Assembly: GCF_041431415.1 (NCBI RefSeq)
Contig: NZ_CP107845.1
Location: 2,418,001 to 2,482,000, forward strand
Source of the DNA: Streptomyces sp. NBC_00513
GTDB taxonomy: Bacteria; Actinomycetota; Actinomycetes; Streptomycetales; Streptomycetaceae
Direction of reading: 5' to 3'
Length of the DNA: 64,000 nucleotides
Every line of letters begins with the position of its first letter. The stretch's first letter is position 1. Positions 18,943 through 26,935 of this stretch are shown here, in pieces. Made by a program: the position numbers and the translations under genes. Under the pieces are notes generated by a model. It worked only from the letters and a program-made list of their open reading frames with translations. It was not told where the DNA came from and made no database searches.

Positions 18943-18961
18943 TTCGGTGAGGCTTACCTAA
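18943..18961 (-). promoter_or_regulatory. Iron box (IdeR/DmdR1-type) upstream of bfd
   Basis: On the minus strand the site reads TTAGGTAAGCCTCACCGAA, 16 of 19 positions matching the IdeR/DmdR consensus TTAGGTTAGGCTCACCTAA. It lies 45 bp upstream of the bfd start. A second palindrome, TTAGGG-TC-CCCTAA, is at 18974-18987 and could be an extra half-site or promoter element. Confidence 0.75.
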
Positions 18962-18997
18962 CCATACCCAAACTTAGGGTCCCCTAAAAGACCTGGA

Positions 18998-19044
18998 TAC
19001 GACGGTGGGGCACGGATCACATCGATCCGTGCCCCACCGTCGTA
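18998..19044 (-). terminator. Strong terminator of DAHP synthase gene
   Basis: Perfect 20-bp arms (18998-19017 and 19025-19044; core ACGGTGGGGCACGGAT) with a 7-nt loop, 30 bp after the stop codon. It also insulates the bfd promoter. Confidence 0.85.
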
Positions 19045-19074
19045 CGAAGCCACGTACTGATCGCGCGCCGCGTC

Positions 19075-20424
19075 CTACTGGTCGCGGTACATCTCGGCCA
19101 CCAGGAACGCGAGGTCCAGGGACTGGCTGCGGTTGAGCCGCGGGTCACAGGCCGTCTCGTAGCGCTGGTGCAGGTCGTCGACGAAGATCTCGTCGCCGCC
19201 GCCCACGCACTCGGTGACGTCGTCACCGGTGAGCTCGACGTGGATGCCGCCCGGGTGGGTGCCCAGCGCCTTGTGGACCTCGAAGAAGCCCTTGACCTCG
19301 TCGAGCACGTCGTCGAAGCGACGCGTCTTGTGGCCGGACGCCGCCTCGAAGGTATTGCCGTGCATCGGGTCGGTGACCCAGGCGACGGTCGCACCGGACG
19401 CGGTGACCTTTTCGACCAGCTCGGGGAGCTTGTCGCGGACCTTGTCGGCGCCCATGCGGACGACGAAGGTGAGCCGACCGGGCTCGCGCTCGGGGTCCAG
19501 GCGGTCGATGTAGGTCAGCGCCTCGTCCACGGTGGTCGTGGGGCCGAGCTTGATGCCGATCGGGTTGGCGATCCGCGAGCAGAACTCGATGTGCGCGTGG
19601 TCCAGCTGGCGGGTGCGCTCACCGATCCAGACCATGTGGCCCGAGGTGTCGTACAGCTTGCCGGTCCGCGAGTCGGTGCGGGTCAGCGCGCCCTCGTAGT
19701 CCAGGAGCAGCGCCTCGTGGGAGGCGTAGAACTCGACCGCCTTGAACTCGGCCGGGTCGGTGCCGCAGGCCTTCATGAAGTTCAGCGCGTTGTCGATCTC
19801 CCGCGCGAGCTGCTCGTAGCGCTGCCCGGACGGGGAGGACTTCACGAAGTCCTGGTTCCAGGCGTGCACCTGGCGCAGGTCGGCGTAGCCGCCGGTGGTG
19901 AAGGCGCGGACCAGGTTCAGCGTGGAGGCCGACGCGTGGTACATGCGCTTCAGCCGCTCGGGGTCCGGGATCCGGTCCTCTTCGGTGAAGGCGAAGCCGT
20001 TGACGGAGTCGCCGCGGTAGGTCGGCAGGGTGATGCCGTCGCGGGTCTCGGTGTCCTTGGAGCGCGGCTTGGAGTACTGGCCGGCGATGCGGCCGACCTT
20101 GACGACCGGCACGGAGGCGGCGTACGTCAGGACGGCGCTCATCTGGAGCAGCGTCTTCAGCTTGGCACGGATGTGCTCGGCGGACACGGCGTCGAAGGCC
20201 TCGGCACAGTCGCCGCCCTGCAGCAGGAACGCCTCGCCCTTGGCGACGGCTCCCAGACGGGCGCGCAGCTGGTCGCACTCACCCGCGAACACGAGGGGAG
20301 GATACGACTCGAGGTCCGCGACGACAGCGCGCAGGGCCTCGGCATCGGGGTACGAAGGCTGCTGCGCCGCGGGAAGGTCTCGCCAGGTCGCCTTGGTGGC
20401 GGGGGCTTGGGTTTCAGCGTTCAC
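19075..20424 (-). CDS. Class II DAHP synthase (3-deoxy-7-phosphoheptulonate synthase)
   Basis: A 449-aa, plant-type enzyme joining phosphoenolpyruvate and erythrose 4-phosphate, the first step of the shikimate pathway. Diagnostic segments are LLQGGDCAEAF, RIAGQYSKPRS, YRGDSVNGF, ASHEALLLDYE, IANPIGIKLGP and VTDPMHGNT. They hold the metal-binding Cys, His, Glu and Asp residues of class II enzymes. I start it at GTG 20424 because GAGG lies 5 nt before it; a start 10 codons upstream has no such site. It points away from the trp leader, so the two chorismate-related genes are divergent with a shared 137-bp promoter region. Confidence 0.95.
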   Translation of the reverse strand: MNAETQAPATKATWRDLPAAQQPSYPDAEALRAVVADLESYPPLVFAGECDQLRARLGAVAKGEAFLLQGGDCAEAFDAVSAEHIRAKLKTLLQMSAVLTYAASVPVVKVGRIAGQYSKPRSKDTETRDGITLPTYRGDSVNGFAFTEEDRIPDPERLKRMYHASASTLNLVRAFTTGGYADLRQVHAWNQDFVKSSPSGQRYEQLAREIDNALNFMKACGTDPAEFKAVEFYASHEALLLDYEGALTRTDSRTGKLYDTSGHMVWIGERTRQLDHAHIEFCSRIANPIGIKLGPTTTVDEALTYIDRLDPEREPGRLTFVVRMGADKVRDKLPELVEKVTASGATVAWVTDPMHGNTFEAASGHKTRRFDDVLDEVKGFFEVHKALGTHPGGIHVELTGDDVTECVGGGDEIFVDDLHQRYETACDPRLNRSQSLDLAFLVAEMYRDQ

Positions 20425-20548
20425 GGTCACCTCGTACACATTACGGCGTCGCACGTCGCGTCCAGCCCGGTGCCCACTTCCTGAGACGGATGTCTCTCGG
20501 AATGCGACCCGCCCCCGCGGACGCTTCGTCTGCCTCCCCGGCGTGGGC

Positions 20549-20554
20549 TATCGT
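20549..20554 (+). promoter_or_regulatory. -10-like TATCGT of the trp leader
   Basis: The hexamer ends 7 nt before the leader-peptide ATG. A weak TTCGTC lies 18 nt upstream as a -35 candidate. There is no Shine-Dalgarno sequence before the ATG, so the leader is probably leaderless. Confidence 0.45.
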
Positions 20555-20561
20555 CGGCGGC

Positions 20562-20630
20562 ATGTACGCGCACTCGAACCAGAACTGGTGGTGGCCCGCT
20601 TCCGGCGGCCCACTCCTCGCGCGTACGTAG
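20562..20630 (+). CDS. trpL: trp operon leader peptide
   Basis: A 22-codon ORF, MYAHSNQNWWWPASGGPLLART, with three consecutive Trp codons (20586-20594), just upstream of the anthranilate synthase gene. When Trp-tRNA is scarce, a ribosome would stall there. This is the same arrangement as the trp attenuator reported for the Streptomyces venezuelae anthranilate synthase gene, whose leader also has three adjacent Trp codons. Confidence 0.9.
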   Translation: MYAHSNQNWWWPASGGPLLART

Positions 20631-20671
20631 ACGACTCGAACGACGCGAAGGCCGCCCGAGGGGCGGCCTTC
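20604..20671 (+). terminator. trp attenuator (terminator with competing antiterminator)
   Basis: The terminator hairpin is GAAGGCCGCCC/GGGCGGCCTTC (20647-20657 and 20661-20671), loop GAG, followed by a short T-tract. GGCGGCC at 20604-20610 can instead pair with GGCCGCC at 20650-20656, forming an antiterminator when the ribosome stalls at the Trp codons. CCGC at 20596-20599 can pair with GCGG at 20605-20608 as the protector stem. Confidence 0.85.
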
Positions 20672-20741
20672 GGCGTTTCCGGGCCCGGGCCGGCCCCTCT
20701 CACCCCATCTCCTCCGAGATCTCCGAGAAGGACGCCCGCCC

Positions 20742-22619
20742 ATGGACATCAGCAGACTGCTCGACGACTCCTGCCCGCCGTTCGCCCTGCTGCGCCGCCG
20801 CACCCCCGGCCGCGACCACGACACCGTCGAGCTGCTGATCGGCCCGGTCCACACCGCCGAGCACCTCGCCGACCTGCCCGTCGGGGAGCTGCCCACGCTG
20901 GCCCTGGTGCCGTTCCGACAGATCCGGGAGCGGGGATTCGACGTGCGTGACGACGGCACGCCGCTGAGCGTGCTGGCGGCCGAGGAGGCGTACGAGCTGC
21001 CGTTGGCCGAGGTGCTCGCGGCGCTGCCGGACCACGAGGTGCGGGTCGAGGACGGCGGCTTCGACGTCCCCGACGCGCGGTACGCGGCCACCGTGGAGCG
21101 CGTCATCGAGGACGAGATCGGGCGCGGCGAGGGCGCGAACTTCGTCATCCGGCGCACCTACGAGGGGCGGATCGAGGGCTTCGGGCGGGCGGACGCCCTG
21201 GCCCTGTTCCGGCGGCTGCTGCTCGGCGAGCGGGGCGCGTACTGGACGTACGTCGTGCACACCGGGGAGCGCACGCTGGTCGGGGCCAGTCCGGAGGTGC
21301 ACGTGCGCATGTCCGGCGGGACGGTCGTGATGAACCCGATCAGCGGCACCTACCGCTATCCCGCCACCGGGCCGACGGCCGATTCGCTGCTGGCCTTCCT
21401 CGGCGACCGCAAGGAGACCGAGGAACTGTCGATGGTCGTCGACGAGGAACTCAAGATGATGTGCACGGTCGGCGACATGGGCGGGGTGGTCGTCGGGCCC
21501 CGGCTGAAGGAGATGGCCCACCTCGCGCACACCGAGTACGAGCTGCGCGGCCGTTCCTCGCTGGACGTGCGCGAGGTGCTCCGGGAGACCATGTTCGCGG
21601 CGACGGTGACGGGCTCGCCGGTGCAGAACGCCTGCCGGGTGATCGAACGGTACGAGAGCGGCGGCCGCGGCTACTACGCGGGCGCGCTGGCCCTGCTGGG
21701 CACGGACGCGGCCGGGGCGCAGACCCTGGACTCGCCGATCCTGATCCGCACGGCCGACATCGCGCCCGACGGGACCCTGCGCGTACCGGTCGGGGCGACG
21801 CTGGTGCGGCACTCCGACCCGGCGGGCGAGGTGGCCGAGACGCACGCGAAGGCGGCCGGGGTGTTGGCCGCGCTGGGGGTGCGGGCCCCCGCGCCCCGTC
21901 CCGCGGCGACCGGGGGGCCGCTCGCGGGCGACCCCCGGGTGCAGGCGGCCCTGGCGGCGCGGCGAGCGGACCTGGCCCCCTTCTGGCTGCGGATGCAGGA
22001 GCGGCCGGCCGCGGCGCCGGGCCACGCGCTGGTGGTGGACGGCGAGGACACCTTCACGGCGATGCTGGCCCACGTGCTGCGGGTGACCGGCGTGGAGGTG
22101 ACCGTGCGCCGCCACGACGATCCCGGGCTGCGGGCGGCGGCCCTGGCCTGGGTGGGGCCGGTCGTCCTGGGACCGGGGCCGGGGAACCCGGCGGACACGT
22201 CCGACCCGAGGATGCGGACGTTGCGCGCGCTGACGGCGGAGCTGCTGGCGGGTCACCGGCACGGGCTGCTGGGCGTGTGCCTGGGGCACGAGCTGTTGGC
22301 CGCCGAGCTTGGTTTCCCGCTGGGCCGCAAGGCGGAGCCGGCGCAGGGGGCGCAGACCCGGATCGACCTGTTCGGGACGTCCGAGGTGGTCGGGTTCTAC
22401 AACACGTACACCGCGCACTGCACGGCGGAGCTCGCGGAGCGGCAGGCGCTGAGCGGGGTCGAGGTCGCGCGGGATCCGGCGACGGGCGAGGTGCACGCGC
22501 TGCGGTCGGCGGCGGGCTTCGCGGGGGTGCAGTTCCACCCGGAGTCGGTGCTCACCCTGCGCGGGGCGGAGCTGCTGCGCGACCTGCTGACGGGCGTACG
22601 GGCGGCCGCCCCGGCCTGA
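20742..22619 (+). CDS. trpE: Anthranilate synthase, fused TrpE-TrpG
   Basis: A 625-aa fusion that converts chorismate and glutamine to anthranilate. Residues 1-385 are the chorismate-binding TrpE part (NPISGTYRYPATG, DRKETEELSMVVDEELKMM, GSPVQNACRVIERYE, DSPILIRTADIAPDG). Residues about 425-620 are the glutamine amidotransferase: catalytic Cys in GVCLGHELLA, and GVQFHPESVLT with the His/Glu pair. Such fusions are common in streptomycetes. The trp attenuator directly upstream points to control by tryptophan supply, so this is probably the primary-metabolism enzyme rather than a phenazine-type PhzE. trpD lies 26 kb away in this window. Confidence 0.93.
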   Translation: MDISRLLDDSCPPFALLRRRTPGRDHDTVELLIGPVHTAEHLADLPVGELPTLALVPFRQIRERGFDVRDDGTPLSVLAAEEAYELPLAEVLAALPDHEVRVEDGGFDVPDARYAATVERVIEDEIGRGEGANFVIRRTYEGRIEGFGRADALALFRRLLLGERGAYWTYVVHTGERTLVGASPEVHVRMSGGTVVMNPISGTYRYPATGPTADSLLAFLGDRKETEELSMVVDEELKMMCTVGDMGGVVVGPRLKEMAHLAHTEYELRGRSSLDVREVLRETMFAATVTGSPVQNACRVIERYESGGRGYYAGALALLGTDAAGAQTLDSPILIRTADIAPDGTLRVPVGATLVRHSDPAGEVAETHAKAAGVLAALGVRAPAPRPAATGGPLAGDPRVQAALAARRADLAPFWLRMQERPAAAPGHALVVDGEDTFTAMLAHVLRVTGVEVTVRRHDDPGLRAAALAWVGPVVLGPGPGNPADTSDPRMRTLRALTAELLAGHRHGLLGVCLGHELLAAELGFPLGRKAEPAQGAQTRIDLFGTSEVVGFYNTYTAHCTAELAERQALSGVEVARDPATGEVHALRSAAGFAGVQFHPESVLTLRGAELLRDLLTGVRAAAPA

Positions 22620-22701
22620 GGCCCGGGTGTCGGCGGGGGCCCCGCCCGGCTCCCGCCGGCGTCGCGCGCGGCTCGGGGCGACGGCGACAGTGGCGGGGTG
22701 C

Positions 22702-23691
22702 TCACGGCGACAGGGTGTTCCCGGAGCGGCGGCCGGCCAGGTAGTCCCGCACGTTCGCGAGGGTGGCGTCGACGATCTGGCCCACCGCGTCGTGGGTGTA
22801 GTACGCCTGGTGCGAGGTCACCACCACGTTCGGGAAGGTGATCAGTCGGGCGAGGGTGTCGTCCTCCACGGCTTCCAGGGAGCGGTCCGTGAAGAACAGT
22901 CCGGCCTCCGCCTCGTACACGTCCAGGCCGACGCCCGCGAACCGCCCCGCCCGGAGCTCGTCCACCAGCGCGTCCGTGTCCACGAGTGCGCCCCGACTGG
23001 AGTTGACCAGGATCGCGTCGTCCTTCATCAGCCGCAGCGCCGCACCGTCGACGATGTGCCGCGTGGCGTCCAGCAGCGGGAGGTGCAGGCTGATCAGGTC
23101 CGACTCGACGAACAGCGTGTCCTTGTCCACGTACTTCATGCCGAGTTCCACGCAGGCCGGGTTCCGCGTCACGTCCCAGCCCAGCAGGTTCATGCCGAAG
23201 CCGCGCGCGATCCGGGTGAAGGCCTCGCCGATCTTCCCGGTGCCGAGGACGCCGACCGTGCGGCCCCGCATGTCACGGCCCATCAGTCCGGTGAGGCGGA
23301 AGTCGAAGTCCCGGGTGCGGTTCGAGGCCCGCACGATGCTGCGGTTGACGGCCATCGCGAGGGTCCAGGCGAATTCGGCCACCGAGAACGGCGAGTGGGA
23401 CGAGACCCGGCTGACGGTCAGGCCGAGTTCCCGGGCCGCGTCGAGGTCGATGTTGTTGAAGCCGGTGGAGCGTTGGGCGATCATCCGGGTCCCGCCGTCG
23501 GCCAGGATCCGCAGCACCCGGCCGCCGAGGTCGGCGTTGACGCTCGACGAGACGATCTCGTACCCGGCCGCGATGGGGGCGGTGTCCTCGCTCAGGAACA
23601 CGTCCAGGCAGCGCACCTCGTGCCGGCCCGCGAACGCCTTCTCCATGAGCGGCTTCTCGTCCGCCTGCACCCCGAATGCGAGGATCTCCAC
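22702..23691 (-). CDS. D-2-hydroxyacid dehydrogenase (D-lactate dehydrogenase-like)
   Basis: A 329-aa NAD-dependent enzyme. The cofactor fold is RTVGVLGTGKIGEAFTRIARGFG, and DLISLHLPL, LVNSSRGALVDTDAL and GVGLDVYEAEAGLFF are the family blocks. The last holds the catalytic Glu region, and the catalytic His is in VVVTSHQAYYT. RSTGFNNIDLDAA and VSSHSPFSVAEFAW match fermentative D-lactate dehydrogenases (LdhA type) better than glycerate or phosphoglycerate enzymes. Length is typical of LdhA. The start GTG at 23691 follows GGGAG by 5 nt; longer starts lack a ribosome-binding site. It converges with trpE. Confidence 0.88.
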   Translation of the reverse strand: MEILAFGVQADEKPLMEKAFAGRHEVRCLDVFLSEDTAPIAAGYEIVSSSVNADLGGRVLRILADGGTRMIAQRSTGFNNIDLDAARELGLTVSRVSSHSPFSVAEFAWTLAMAVNRSIVRASNRTRDFDFRLTGLMGRDMRGRTVGVLGTGKIGEAFTRIARGFGMNLLGWDVTRNPACVELGMKYVDKDTLFVESDLISLHLPLLDATRHIVDGAALRLMKDDAILVNSSRGALVDTDALVDELRAGRFAGVGLDVYEAEAGLFFTDRSLEAVEDDTLARLITFPNVVVTSHQAYYTHDAVGQIVDATLANVRDYLAGRRSGNTLSP

Positions 23692-23777
23692 GTTCGCTCC
23701 CGTACCGCGCCGTCGCCCGCATCGGATCATGGGCCCTTTGTCACGATACGACCCATGATCCGCACACGCGCTCCGGC

Positions 23778-24806
23778 TCAGCCGAAGAAGACGCCGACCT
23801 CCGCGTAGAGCGCCGGGTCCACCGTCTTGAGCTTCGACGTGGCCTCCAGGATCGGCACCCGGACGATGTCCGTCCCCTTCAGGGCGACCATCTTGCCGAA
23901 GTCGCCGTCACGCACCGCGTCGACGGCGTGCAGCCCGAAGCGGGTGGCCAGCCAGCGGTCGAAGGCGCTGGGGGTACCGCCGCGCTGGACGTGCCCGAGG
24001 ACCGTCGTACGGGCCTCCTTGCCGGTCCGCGCCTCGATCTCCTTGGCGAGCCACTCGCCGACGCCCGACAGCCGCACGTGCCCGAAGGAGTCCGTCGCCG
24101 CGTCCTTGAGCACCAGTTCGCCGTCCGTGGGCATCGCGCCCTCGGCGACGACCACGATCGGCGCGTAGCTCGCCTTGAAGCGGGAGGTGACCCAGGCGCA
24201 GACCTGGTCCACGTCGAAGCGCTGCTCGGGAATGAGGATGACGTTGGCCCCGCCGGCCAGGCCGGAATGGAGCGCGATCCAGCCGGCGTGGCGCCCCATG
24301 ACCTCGACGACCAGCACCCGCATGTGCGACTCGGCCGTGGTGTGGAGCCGGTCGATGGCCTCGGTGGCGATGCCGACGGCCGTGTCGAAGCCGAAGGTGT
24401 AGTCGGTGGCCGAGAGGTCGTTGTCGATGGTCTTCGGCACGCCCACGCAGGGGATGCCGTACTCCTCGTACAGCTTGGCGGCCACCCCGAGGGTGTCCTC
24501 GCCGCCGATCGTGACGAGGGCGTCGACCTCGAACTTCGCGAGGTTCTCCTTGATCCGGCGGACCCCGTTCTCCAGCTTGAACGGGTTGGTGCGCGAGGAG
24601 CCGAGGACGGTCCCGCCGCGCGGCAGGATCCCGCGCACGGCCGGGATGTCGAGCGGGACCGTGTCCCCGGTGACCGCGCCGCGCCAGCCGTCCTTGAAGC
24701 CGAGGAACTCGTACTGGTACTCCTGCACGCCCTTGCGGACGACGGCCCGGATGACCGCGTTGAGCCCGGGGCAGTCTCCGCCGCCCGTCAGCACTCCGAC
24801 CTTCAT
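23778..24806 (-). CDS. pfkA: Phosphofructokinase with PPi-type residues
   Basis: A 342-aa group III PFK that phosphorylates fructose 6-phosphate. The nucleotide/phosphate loop is GVLTGGGDCPGLN (4-16). IGGEDTLG places Asp at position 104 and PKTIDND places Lys at 125. These are the two residues typical of pyrophosphate-dependent PFKs; ATP-dependent enzymes usually have Gly at one or both. The fructose-site segments VEVMGRHAGWIAL and PEQRFD are intact. The ATG at 24806 follows AAGGGAG by 6 nt. A Crp-like palindrome overlaps its promoter. The donor cannot be proved from sequence. Confidence 0.93.
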   Translation of the reverse strand: MKVGVLTGGGDCPGLNAVIRAVVRKGVQEYQYEFLGFKDGWRGAVTGDTVPLDIPAVRGILPRGGTVLGSSRTNPFKLENGVRRIKENLAKFEVDALVTIGGEDTLGVAAKLYEEYGIPCVGVPKTIDNDLSATDYTFGFDTAVGIATEAIDRLHTTAESHMRVLVVEVMGRHAGWIALHSGLAGGANVILIPEQRFDVDQVCAWVTSRFKASYAPIVVVAEGAMPTDGELVLKDAATDSFGHVRLSGVGEWLAKEIEARTGKEARTTVLGHVQRGGTPSAFDRWLATRFGLHAVDAVRDGDFGKMVALKGTDIVRVPILEATSKLKTVDPALYAEVGVFFG

Positions 24807-24861
24807 GGCATCTCCCTTCGGCAACAGGGCCCACTGAGCCCAATGAGCCCGCACGACCGTC

Positions 24862-24867
24862 ACGCTA
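24862..24867 (-). promoter_or_regulatory. -10-like TAGCGT of pfkA
   Basis: TAGCGT on the minus strand lies directly downstream of the Crp-like box, about 56 nt before the pfkA start, with a normal ribosome-binding site further down. Confidence 0.4.
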
Positions 24868-24869
24868 AT

Positions 24870-24885
24870 GGTGACTCAGGTCACA
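24870..24885. promoter_or_regulatory. Crp-like palindrome in the pfkA promoter
   Basis: The site GGTGACTCAGGTCACA contains the perfect dyad GTGAC-TCAG-GTCAC. It fits the GTG-N6-GNCAC motif reported for Streptomyces Crp on both strands, and 9 of 10 fixed positions of the E. coli TGTGA-N6-TCACA site. Its centre is about 10 bp upstream of the -10 hexamer, a position that suggests repression or promoter remodelling. Confidence 0.6.
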
Positions 24886-25001
24886 GCAAGATGCCGGGAA
24901 GAGGCAATTCCGGTGGATTCAGGGGGCGTTACCGCACACCCGTTCACTCGAACGGGGACTACGCGCGAGGGGACCCCGTGTACGGAGCCGCGTGTACGGG
25001 A

Positions 25002-25691
25002 CTACGCGTCGTCCAGGCCGCGCTCTATGGCGTACCGGACGAGCTCCACCCGGTTGTGCAGCTGGAGTTTGCCCAGGGTGTTCTGGACGTGGTTCTGCAC
25101 CGTGCGGTGGGAGATGACCAGCCGCTCCGCGATCTGCTTGTACGAGAGCCCCTTGGCCACCAGCCGCAGCACCTCGGTCTCCCGGTCGGTCAGCTGCGGG
25201 GCCTTGGGCTCGTTGGCGGCGGCCGGCGCCGGGTCGGTGGCCAGCCGGCGGTACTCGCCGAGGACGAGACCGGCGAGGCCGGGGGTGAACACCGGGTCGC
25301 CGGCGGCCGTACGGCGGACGGCGTCGATGAGCTCCGCGGCCCCTGCGGACTTCAGCAGGTAGCCGGTCGCACCCGACTTCACCGCTTCCAGGACGTCGGC
25401 GTGCTCGCCGCTCGCGGAGAGCACGAGCACGCGCAGGGCCGGGTCGGCGCCGACCAGTTCCTTGCAGACCCGCACGCCGGGCATGCCGGGCAGGTTGAGG
25501 TCGAGGACCAGGACGTGCGGGGCGGCGGCATGGGCGCGGCGGACCGCCTCCGGGCCGTCGCCGGCGGTGGCCACGACGTCGAAGCCGGCGGCGGCCAGGT
25601 CGCGGGCGACCGCGTCCCGCCACATCGGGTGGTCGTCGACGACCATCACCTTGATGCCGCTGAGCTCATGGGACTCGGTGGGCTCGGTCAC
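25002..25691 (-). CDS. macR: Two-component response regulator, NarL/LuxR type (MacR-like)
   Basis: A 229-aa protein. The receiver domain (13-130) has the acidic pair VVDDH, phospho-acceptor Asp64 in VLVLDLNLPG, Ser in VLVLSASG and Lys in GYLLKSAG. A linker rich in Ala/Pro leads to a LuxR helix-turn-helix (about 160-225: LTDRETEVLRLVAKGLSYKQIAERLVISHRTVQNHVQNTLGKL). The ATG overlaps the kinase stop codon (ATGA), so the pair is translated together. From gene order next to pfkA I identify it with MacRS, a Streptomyces system reported to affect differentiation and antibiotic production. I did not find the MacR palindrome TGAGTAC-N2-GTACTCA in this window. Confidence 0.88.
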   Translation of the reverse strand: MTEPTESHELSGIKVMVVDDHPMWRDAVARDLAAAGFDVVATAGDGPEAVRRAHAAAPHVLVLDLNLPGMPGVRVCKELVGADPALRVLVLSASGEHADVLEAVKSGATGYLLKSAGAAELIDAVRRTAAGDPVFTPGLAGLVLGEYRRLATDPAPAAANEPKAPQLTDRETEVLRLVAKGLSYKQIAERLVISHRTVQNHVQNTLGKLQLHNRVELVRYAIERGLDDA

Positions 25692-26908
25692 TGGGTTCTC
25701 CCCCTCGGTACTTTCAGTTCCACTTCGGTGCCCTGTCCGGGGACGGACACCAGCTCGGCAGTGCCGCCGAGATCGCGCAGTCGGCCCCGGATCGACAGGG
25801 CGACGCCCATCCTGCCCTCGCCCTCCGCCTGGTCCAGCCGACCGGCCGGGATGCCGGGGCCGTCGTCGCGAACGGTGACGATGACCTCGTCGCCCCAGTC
25901 CTCGACCAGGATCCAGGCCCGGGCGCCCTCCCCCGCGTGCTTGCGCACGTTGTCGAGGGCGGCCCCGACCGCCGCCGCCAGCTCCCGCGCCGCGGGCGCC
26001 GGGAGCGGCACCGGGGTGCCGGGCTCGGCGAAGCTCACCTTCGAGCCGGCGTGGGGGGCGAGGAGGCCGCGCAGGTCCAGCTCGCCGTTCCCGGCGGCCG
26101 GCTCCTCGTCGTCGTAGGAGTCCACGAGCGCGCCGAGCGACTCGTCGCGGGAGATCCGGGAGGTGGGCACGAGTCCGCTGGAGACCAGGGTGCGCAGCGC
26201 CACCTCCTGCTCCCCCGCCATCCGGCCCAGGTCGGCCGCCTCGCCGCCCAGTTCGGTGCCGCGCCGCTGGACCATCGCGAGGACCTGGAGGACCCCGTCG
26301 TGGATGTCTCGGGCCAGCCGCTCGCGTTCGCGGGTGGCGGCCTCGATCTCCAGGGCGCGGGCCAGCGTGGCCTCACTGGCCCGGGCGACCTCGACCACGT
26401 AGCCGATGGCGATGGAGGCGACCCAGACCAGCAGGACGTTGTGGAGGGTGTCGCGGGTGGGATCGCCGCCGTGGACCACGATGTTGGCGGCGGCCACGAA
26501 GGTGGAGGCGAAGCCGGCCCACCGCCAGCCGCCCTTGAGGGCGAAGGCGAGGACCGAGCCGGCCGTCCAGATGCTGGGGAGCGTGGGGCCGCCGCCCGCG
26601 ATCCGCTCCGCGTTGTCGGCGAGCGGGGTGAGCAGGATCCCGGCGATGGCGACACCGAGGTCGGCGCCGAGGAAGGGCTTGGTGCAGCTCGCCGCGTTGG
26701 CCACCCGGCGGTGGGTGGCCAACGTCCAGACGGCGAGGACCGCGAGGTAGCCGACCGCGACGCCGGGGTGGTCGTACTCCTTGTACGCGGAGGCGAACAG
26801 CAGCACCGCGTAGATCATGGTCAGCAGCCGGTAGCCCGTCAGGGCCCGCCACAGCGGCTGCTCGACCGACATGCGCACGACGCGCTCGCGCTTCGCCATC
26901 TCCCCCAC
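25688..26908 (-). CDS. macS: Sensor histidine kinase (MacS-like)
   Basis: A 406-aa kinase. The N-terminal half has five or six membrane helices (about residues 25-45, 50-68, 80-100, 115-135, 140-178), as in the MacS sensor domain. The HisKA_3 dimerisation helix carries the phosphorylated His in ERLARDIHDGVLQVLAMVQRRG. The ATPase domain shows the N box ALDNVRKHAGEG and G boxes DDGPGIPAGRL and GMGVALSIRGRL. It overlaps macR by 4 bp. There are two possible starts, ATG 26908 or 26899; purine-rich GGGGTGGGGG lies before both. It shares a strand with plsC-like gene 27 bp upstream and may be co-transcribed with it. Confidence 0.9.
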   Translation of the reverse strand: MGEMAKRERVVRMSVEQPLWRALTGYRLLTMIYAVLLFASAYKEYDHPGVAVGYLAVLAVWTLATHRRVANAASCTKPFLGADLGVAIAGILLTPLADNAERIAGGGPTLPSIWTAGSVLAFALKGGWRWAGFASTFVAAANIVVHGGDPTRDTLHNVLLVWVASIAIGYVVEVARASEATLARALEIEAATRERERLARDIHDGVLQVLAMVQRRGTELGGEAADLGRMAGEQEVALRTLVSSGLVPTSRISRDESLGALVDSYDDEEPAAGNGELDLRGLLAPHAGSKVSFAEPGTPVPLPAPAARELAAAVGAALDNVRKHAGEGARAWILVEDWGDEVIVTVRDDGPGIPAGRLDQAEGEGRMGVALSIRGRLRDLGGTAELVSVPGQGTEVELKVPRGRTQ

Positions 26909-26935
26909 CCCGTACGGGCGGTGTCGCCCGCCCCG

